Source: Jezberella montanilacus
GTDB taxonomy: Bacteria; Pseudomonadota; Gammaproteobacteria; Burkholderiales; Burkholderiaceae_B
Direction of reading: 5' to 3'
DNA: 64,000 nt
Assembly: GCF_003003055.1 (NCBI RefSeq)
Contig: NZ_PVTV01000019.1
Location: forward strand, 37,012 to 101,011
A program made the translations under genes and the position numbers. Numbering within the stretch: position 1 is the first letter of the stretch; the number at the start of each line of letters is the position of its first letter. Below, piece after piece: positions 59,868 to 64,000 of this stretch. The notes beneath the pieces were generated by a model. It searched no databases, was not told the origin of the DNA, and was given only the letters and a program-made list of their open reading frames with translations.

Positions 59868-59895
59868 GGGGGAAGCACCATGCTTCCCCCTTTCA
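59868..59895 (+). terminator. Terminator-like hairpin between the two tRNA genes
   Basis: Arms GGGGGAAGCA and TGCTTCCCCC form a perfect 10-bp stem with a three-base loop, followed by TTTCAGTTTTTG. It sits seven bases after tRNA-Gly and ten before tRNA-Cys. It could end a share of the transcripts or act as a processing signal. Confidence 0.65.
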
Positions 59896-59904
59896 GTTTT
59901 TGCT

Positions 59905-59978
59905 GGCGCAATGGCAGAGTGGTTATGCAGCGGATTGCAAATCCGTGAAGCTCGGTTCGATTCCGGGTTGCGCCTCCA
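59905..59978 (+). tRNA. tRNA-Cys (GCA)
   Basis: A 74-base cloverleaf with acceptor arms GGCGCAA and TTGCGCC, anticodon stem GGATT/AATCC with GCA in the loop, T-arm GGTTCGATTCC, discriminator T and an encoded CCA. It reads cysteine codons UGC and UGU. The small D-arm with GGCAGAGTGG is typical of bacterial tRNA-Cys. Confidence 0.97.
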
Positions 59979-60012
59979 GCCTTCTAATATCTCAAGCTAA
60001 AGCGGCTTAGGC

Positions 60013-60639
60013 ATGGATCAATCCGTTATTGACTCAATCGTTCGTTGGCCCAATGTCCCTGCAGTCGCCGGTTGGTTATCACTGAGCAGTCGTGGCGAAT
60101 GGCGCCTGCATCCAAATGGAGACGCAGAACAGGGTGGCCCCGGTGTGGGCGTAAGCAATACCCAAATCCTCAGTTTTTTTGGTCGTAATTATTCAAATGA
60201 AGGTGATGGCCGGTATTTTTTTCAGAACGGTCCACAACGTGTTTACGTCAGGCTAGACGCCGCCCCCTACGTCCTGCGTCTCATGCCAGAAAACGGCACC
60301 TTGCTCACCCACAATAATCTAGTCGTCAAACAGGTCAGGCGTTGGCTGATTGATGATCTGGGCAATGTTTATGCCGACACTGATCTTGGGCCAGGAAGGA
60401 TCGACGACCGTGATCTCTTCTTACTGGCAGACTTGTTAGTCGATGATCTCGGCCTTAATTTGTTGGATCGGGTGGAAGCTGGCGGGCAAGATAGCCCCCC
60501 TGGCTTAAGCCTGGGGGCACCAGAGAAAGAACAGCGCTTCCCGGCGCTCAGCAAATTTGCGCCGCTCAGTTGGGTACCGTCTCAAAAAATCTCCACTGAA
60601 ATGAAATTCATCGCAAATCCCGGCGTGCCGGTAAAATAA
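60013..60639 (+). CDS. Conserved hypothetical protein, probably betaproteobacterial
   Basis: A 208-residue soluble protein that I cannot assign to a named family. It has no signal peptide or membrane segment. Visible features are a WRLHPNGDAEQGGPGVGVSN segment, a QVLSFFGRNY-like strand (here ILSFFGRNYSNEGDGRYFFQNG), a VYVRLDAAPYVLRL strand, and a Leu/Asp-rich helix RDLFLLADLLVDDLGLNLLDR. The C-terminus ends in FIANPGVPVK. The NUDIX gene follows after four bases, so the two are likely co-transcribed. The pattern of strands suggests a small beta-rich fold. Confidence 0.78.
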   Translation: MDQSVIDSIVRWPNVPAVAGWLSLSSRGEWRLHPNGDAEQGGPGVGVSNTQILSFFGRNYSNEGDGRYFFQNGPQRVYVRLDAAPYVLRLMPENGTLLTHNNLVVKQVRRWLIDDLGNVYADTDLGPGRIDDRDLFLLADLLVDDLGLNLLDRVEAGGQDSPPGLSLGAPEKEQRFPALSKFAPLSWVPSQKISTEMKFIANPGVPVK

Positions 60640-60643
60640 AGTG

Positions 60644-61225
60644 ATGAATAACGATCCTAACTTCTTTTTCCCGGCGCCGCGACTACAGAATTTTTGTGGC
60701 CAATGCGGGCATTCGATTACTCGTCGTGTCCCTCCCGGCGATAACCGGGAACGTGATCTGTGTGAGAAATGCGGCGCTATTCATTATCAGAATCCCAGAG
60801 TGGTCGTCGGCACGATGCCCATCCTCGGCAACCAGGTTTTGCTTTGTTTGCGAGCGATTGAACCGCGCGCGAATACGTGGACATTACCTGCTGGCTTCAT
60901 GGAGCTTGGTGAGAACCTGAGCCAAGGCGCAGAGCGCGAAACGCAAGAAGAGGCAGGCGCCGATATCGAACTTGGCCATTTGTACACGACGATAGACATC
61001 CCTCAAGCGGATCAGATTCATATTTATTTTCTGGCAACAGCCCGAAGTGCCCGCCTGGATCCTGGGCCTGAGACCCTCGAAGCCCGTTGGTTCGCTTTGG
61101 AAGATATCCCTTGGGATAACTTATCGTTCAGATCGGTCTCTACAACACTTAAGCACTATTTGCGGGACCGTGAGACTGGTAAATTCGGGCCCCACCACTA
61201 CGCTTTGACTCCCACGCGGGGCTAG
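60644..61225 (+). CDS. NUDIX hydrolase with N-terminal zinc ribbon
   Basis: A 193-residue enzyme that hydrolyses a nucleoside diphosphate linked to another moiety. The N-terminus has a zinc ribbon with two CxxC pairs (CGQCGHS and CEKCGAIHYQNP), as in NudC-like NADH pyrophosphatases. The NUDIX box is complete: GFMELGENLSQG followed by AERETQEEAGA, matching GX5EX7REUXEEXGU. The ATG is preceded directly by an in-frame GTG, so the start may be one codon earlier. The substrate is unknown; ADP-ribose or NADH-like compounds are the usual guesses. Confidence 0.92.
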   Translation: MNNDPNFFFPAPRLQNFCGQCGHSITRRVPPGDNRERDLCEKCGAIHYQNPRVVVGTMPILGNQVLLCLRAIEPRANTWTLPAGFMELGENLSQGAERETQEEAGADIELGHLYTTIDIPQADQIHIYFLATARSARLDPGPETLEARWFALEDIPWDNLSFRSVSTTLKHYLRDRETGKFGPHHYALTPTRG

Positions 61226-61242
61226 GCCAGCCAAACATCGGG

Positions 61243-62007
61243 ATGAGCTCAATTGAATTGCCCTGGCTCGTTTCAGGGGCATCCTTTCCTGATCCTAGTC
61301 GTGCGCTACGTCAACCTGCTGGTCTGCTTGCTGCTGGCGGGGATCTCACCATCCCAACACTGCGACGGGCCTACTCGCGAGGAATTTTCCCGTGGTTCAA
61401 TCAAGGCGAACCGATTCTTTGGTGGTCTCCTGAGCCAAGAATGGTGCTCAACTGTGCAGACTTGCACGTTTCGCACAGTTTAAAAAAGCGCTTGAAGCAA
61501 ATCGCAAACAAACAAAGTGCTGCTGACTTCGAGGTCGTGGTGACCGTGGATACGCAGTTTGAACGCGTCATGTATCAATGCGCCAACACCCCTCGCGACG
61601 GGCAACCCGGCACATGGATTACCAAGCAGATGCAACAAGCCTACTGCGCCTGGCATCAGATCGGAGAAGCCCACAGCATCGAGACTTGGATCGATGGTGA
61701 ATTGGCTGGCGGACTCTACGGCATCAGCCTAGGGGCAATGTTCTTTGGTGAGTCGATGTTCACACATCGAACAGACGCCTCGAAAATCGCCTTAGTTCAT
61801 CTGGTCCGACTGTTGCAGCAGGGGGGCGTGAAGCTGATCGACTGCCAGATGCAAACGCACCATCTTGCTACGCTGGGCGCCAAGCCGATTACTCGACAGG
61901 AGTTTTTAGCCCATCTTGACTTGACTATTGAGCAGCCCAGCATGCCCTGGAGACCTGGTTGGATCGACCATCGCGGGCAACTACAATCTTTATCATTGCT
62001 GGGCTAA
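61243..62007 (+). CDS. aat: Leucyl/phenylalanyl-tRNA--protein transferase
   Basis: A 254-residue enzyme that adds Leu or Phe to the N-terminus of proteins bearing Arg or Lys, marking them for ClpAP. Family marks are [81 protein letters not shown] and [22 protein letters not shown]. The length is normal. The bpt gene follows, so both N-degron transferases are together. Confidence 0.96.
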   Translation: MSSIELPWLVSGASFPDPSRALRQPAGLLAAGGDLTIPTLRRAYSRGIFPWFNQGEPILWWSPEPRMVLNCADLHVSHSLKKRLKQIANKQSAADFEVVVTVDTQFERVMYQCANTPRDGQPGTWITKQMQQAYCAWHQIGEAHSIETWIDGELAGGLYGISLGAMFFGESMFTHRTDASKIALVHLVRLLQQGGVKLIDCQMQTHHLATLGAKPITRQEFLAHLDLTIEQPSMPWRPGWIDHRGQLQSLSLLG

Positions 62008-62060
62008 TACCTAGCCGTGTACTATCAAAACTGAAACGTTTTTTGGGCGAGGCCCAAGCC

Positions 62061-62801
62061 ATGAGCAGACTCCAAGAGCTTCCCTTCTCAGCATTACAGT
62101 TTTATGCGACCGCAGCCTACGACTGCAGCTATCTGCCGAACCGGCAAGCACGTTCTCAAGTTGCAGCACCGGGGCATCTGATCAACACAGACACCTACTC
62201 TCACCTCGTCGATGAAGGCTTCAGGCGCAGCGGTTTGTTCACGTATCGACCCCACTGCGACGACTGCAAACAATGTGTGCCAGTTCGTCTGGATGTCAAA
62301 CGCTTTAGCCCCAATCGGACGCAAAAGCGTGTGGCGAAAAAGCATCAGGAGCTACGCCCACTAGTTGCTGAACTGGCGTGGTCGCCTGAGCATTTTGATC
62401 TTTACACACGATATCAAGCAAGTCGGCATCCTGGCGGCGGTATGGATGAAGATGGCAGAACCCAATACAGCCAATTCTTACTCGCCAGTCGAGTCAATAC
62501 AAGGCTTGTTGAATTCAGGCAAGAAGACGGGAAATTGTTGATGGTGTCCATCATCGATGTGCTCGAACATGGCTTGTCCTCGGTCTATACTTTTTACGAG
62601 CCCGATTACCCGGGCAGCCTGGGCACCTACAGTATTTTGTGGCAGCTGCAACAGTGTCACTCACTTGAGTTGCCCTGGCTGTATCTGGGATACTGGATTC
62701 AGAACAGTCAAAAAATGGCTTATAAAGCCGCGTTTCAACCAGCTCAATACCGCTTCAATGGCCAGTGGCAAGATACTTTGCCAACGACCACTGAGATCTG
62801 A
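62061..62801 (+). CDS. bpt: Aspartate/glutamate leucyltransferase Bpt
   Basis: A 246-residue leucyl-transferase that adds Leu to N-terminal Asp or Glu, the second branch of the bacterial N-end rule. It resembles eukaryotic ATE1: a Cys cluster in [16 protein letters not shown] and [17 protein letters not shown], and the GNAT-like C-terminal part with [14 protein letters not shown] and [26 protein letters not shown]. The open frame continues upstream into aat, but the ATG after a GAGG site giving [10 protein letters not shown] is the usual N-terminus. Confidence 0.95.
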   Translation: MSRLQELPFSALQFYATAAYDCSYLPNRQARSQVAAPGHLINTDTYSHLVDEGFRRSGLFTYRPHCDDCKQCVPVRLDVKRFSPNRTQKRVAKKHQELRPLVAELAWSPEHFDLYTRYQASRHPGGGMDEDGRTQYSQFLLASRVNTRLVEFRQEDGKLLMVSIIDVLEHGLSSVYTFYEPDYPGSLGTYSILWQLQQCHSLELPWLYLGYWIQNSQKMAYKAAFQPAQYRFNGQWQDTLPTTTEI

Positions 62802-62820
62802 TTTTTTAGCGAACCCATTC

Positions 62821-63867
62821 ATGTCGATCCTGTTTCAAGCCTATCCCCTCGCCCGAGCCGCTCTGTTCGCTTTAGATGCTGAAACTGCTCATGAAGCCAC
62901 ACTAGACGCGCTGCAAAAAGCCTACGATTGCGCACTCACCAGAGGCTTCCTGCACGATCAAGCTTTAGCACCGATTCAGCTCATGGGCCTGGCGCTAAGA
63001 AATCCTGTTGGTTTGGCAGCAGGATTGGATAAAAATGGCGCCCATATTGACGCCATGGGCAATCTCGGCTTTGGTTTTATTGAGGTTGGCACGGTGACGC
63101 CGCGAGCGCAATCGGGTAACCCCAAACCCCGCATGTTCAGGCTAGTCAAGGCTTGCGCACTGATCAATCGTCTCGGCTTCAACAACCTGGGTCTTGAGGC
63201 GTTTTTGGCTAACGTCAAAAGCAGCCAATGGCGAGACAATGGCGGGATATTGGGATTGAACATTGGCAAAAATGCAGATACGCCCATTGAACAAGCTGCG
63301 AACGATTATTTGCTTGGCTTGACTGCCGTGTATCCACACGCCGATTACGTCACCGTCAATATTTCTTCGCCTAACACTAAAAACTTACGTGCCCTGCAAT
63401 CGGGATCTGAACTGACGTCCTTACTGACGGCGCTGTCCGAATGTAGGAAGGCCTTAGCTGACCAATACGGCAAGCGCGTCCCGATGGTCGTAAAAATCGC
63501 ACCCGATCTGAGCGACGAAGAGATCGATGTCGTCTCTGATTTGCTGCCAAGATTTGGGATTGATGGTGTGATTGCGACCAATACGACGCTGGACCGCAGC
63601 GCTGTGCAAGGCCTGCAACACGCAGATGAGGCCGGGGGGCTGTCGGGCGCACCCCTTCATCAAAAGTCACTGCATGTGATTCGTCGGCTGAGACAAAAGC
63701 TTGGGGCTCAGACTGCAATCATCGGCGTGGGCGGGATCATGAGCGGACAAGACGCTCTCGAAAAGATGCAAGCGGGCGCTCAGGCGGTGCAGCTGTACAC
63801 CGGCTTGATTTATCGAGGACCGAGCTTGGTCGGAGAATGCGTCCGAACGATTGCGACACAAAGGTAA
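62821..63867 (+). CDS. pyrD: Dihydroorotate dehydrogenase (quinone)
   Basis: A 348-residue class 2 enzyme of pyrimidine synthesis, bound to the inner membrane by its N-terminal helices. [57 protein letters not shown] (with substrate Asn residues), [18 protein letters not shown] and the catalytic Ser in NISSPNT are all present. The C-terminus has [35 protein letters not shown]. Twenty-odd bases after its stop the end of an insertion sequence begins. Confidence 0.97.
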   Translation: MSILFQAYPLARAALFALDAETAHEATLDALQKAYDCALTRGFLHDQALAPIQLMGLALRNPVGLAAGLDKNGAHIDAMGNLGFGFIEVGTVTPRAQSGNPKPRMFRLVKACALINRLGFNNLGLEAFLANVKSSQWRDNGGILGLNIGKNADTPIEQAANDYLLGLTAVYPHADYVTVNISSPNTKNLRALQSGSELTSLLTALSECRKALADQYGKRVPMVVKIAPDLSDEEIDVVSDLLPRFGIDGVIATNTTLDRSAVQGLQHADEAGGLSGAPLHQKSLHVIRRLRQKLGAQTAIIGVGGIMSGQDALEKMQAGAQAVQLYTGLIYRGPSLVGECVRTIATQR

Positions 63868-63869
63868 TT

Positions 63870-64000
63870 ATCATTGACATCCTCCCCGGCCTAAAGGACG
63901 GGGATTCCTACGGCGCTACGCGATGATTTGCGAGTCGCTTCGGTGGGTTCCTGCTTCACAGAGCGGCCTGACTGCGCCAACTCTCCACAGGCTAAGACGC
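63870..64000 (-). mobile_element. End of an IS200/IS605-family element (tnpB side)
   Basis: The last 130 bases look like the right end of an IS605-type element: the C-terminal tnpB codons, then the element-end text in which arms TCCCCG and CGGGGA (63883-63904) enclose a smaller CCT/AGG stem. This hairpin just past the tnpB stop is the known form of the right end recognised by TnpA and overlaps the guide (omega) RNA scaffold. The exact boundary is uncertain but falls near 63870-63880. No target-site duplication is expected for this family. Confidence 0.75.
63891..64000 (-). CDS. tnpB: RNA-guided nuclease/transposase-accessory TnpB (C-terminal end only)
   Basis: An open frame enters from the right edge and ends at a TAG, giving 36 residues. 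The text LACGELAQSGRSVKQEPTEA and then TRKSSRSAVGIPVL is the typical C-terminus of IS605 OrfB/TnpB proteins (LACG...VKQEPTEA...VGIPVL). TnpB is an RNA-guided DNA nuclease. The RuvC catalytic residues and zinc finger lie beyond the window, so activity cannot be judged. Confidence 0.8.
   Translation of the reverse strand, partial: VLACGELAQSGRSVKQEPTEATRKSSRSAVGIPVL

Overview
This window is a stretch of ordinary bacterial chromosome, almost wall-to-wall coding, with about 60 genes, two tRNAs and the edge of one insertion sequence. The gene set points to the Betaproteobacteria, order Burkholderiales, most likely an Alcaligenaceae-like lineage. The reasons are a Bug/TctC-type periplasmic binding protein, a Tat-exported high-potential iron-sulfur protein, a QueE with the CX14CX2C cluster motif, HrcA together with sigma-32 type heat-shock promoters, a cyanide-insensitive type cytochrome bd operon, the Aat plus Bpt pair, and a DUF1841 protein. 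This is inferred from family content only; no species can be named from the sequence alone.

Layout. 1-7.6 kb: the tail of a peptide/nickel-type ABC importer (binding protein and two permeases, no ATPase in view), a class III aminotransferase, an amidase, an isocitrate-lyase/PEP-mutase family enzyme, a Bug protein and HiPIP. 7.7-14.4 kb: a leftward seven-gene operon that encodes nearly a whole private type II fatty-acid synthase. It holds FabL-type enoyl reductase, FabG-type ketoreductase, acyl carrier protein, a double-hotdog dehydratase, a ketosynthase, a second ketosynthase lacking its catalytic cysteine (chain-length-factor-like), and a fusion of a phosphopantetheinyl transferase with an LpxL-like acyltransferase. 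This is the most interesting system in the window. 14.6-18.6 kb: methylmalonate-semialdehyde dehydrogenase, then queC, a triple-domain QueD and queE, which make 7-carboxy-deazaguanine/preQ0 for queuosine.

18.6-30.4 kb: CoA-transferase, an orphan SGNH-like exported protein, glpK-glpD, a tightly overlapping SDR/GMC/shikimate-dehydrogenase-like operon, an unrecognised exported protein, a DMT-family permease and serS. 30.4-42.1 kb: the cydA-cydB-DUF2474 oxidase operon, rarA, lolA, ftsK, trxB, an Smr protein, icd, a DUF1841 protein and two tandem monohaem cytochromes c. 42.2-47.8 kb: MoxR ATPase, GNAT acetyltransferase and a VWA protein, then a large M16 peptidase. 47.9-54.1 kb: the heat-shock block grpE-dnaK-dnaJ with two clear sigma-32 promoters, hemH and hrcA. 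54.2-63.9 kb: nadK, recN, fur, bamE, dapB, murB, tRNA-Gly and tRNA-Cys, a hypothetical gene, a NUDIX hydrolase, aat, bpt and pyrD. The right edge carries the C-terminal codons of an IS200/IS605-type TnpB running leftward into the window.

How the genes work together. Most of the window is housekeeping (translation, protein quality control, envelope assembly, respiration, cofactor and nucleotide synthesis). The fatty-acid-like operon is the one block that looks like a dedicated accessory pathway: it can activate its own carrier protein, extend, reduce, dehydrate and fully saturate a chain, and it ends in an enzyme expected to transfer that chain to a lipid. It lacks only a malonyl transacylase, which the primary synthase could supply. 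Gene starts were chosen by ribosome-binding sites and family N-termini; all functions are from family recognition by eye, with no database search.
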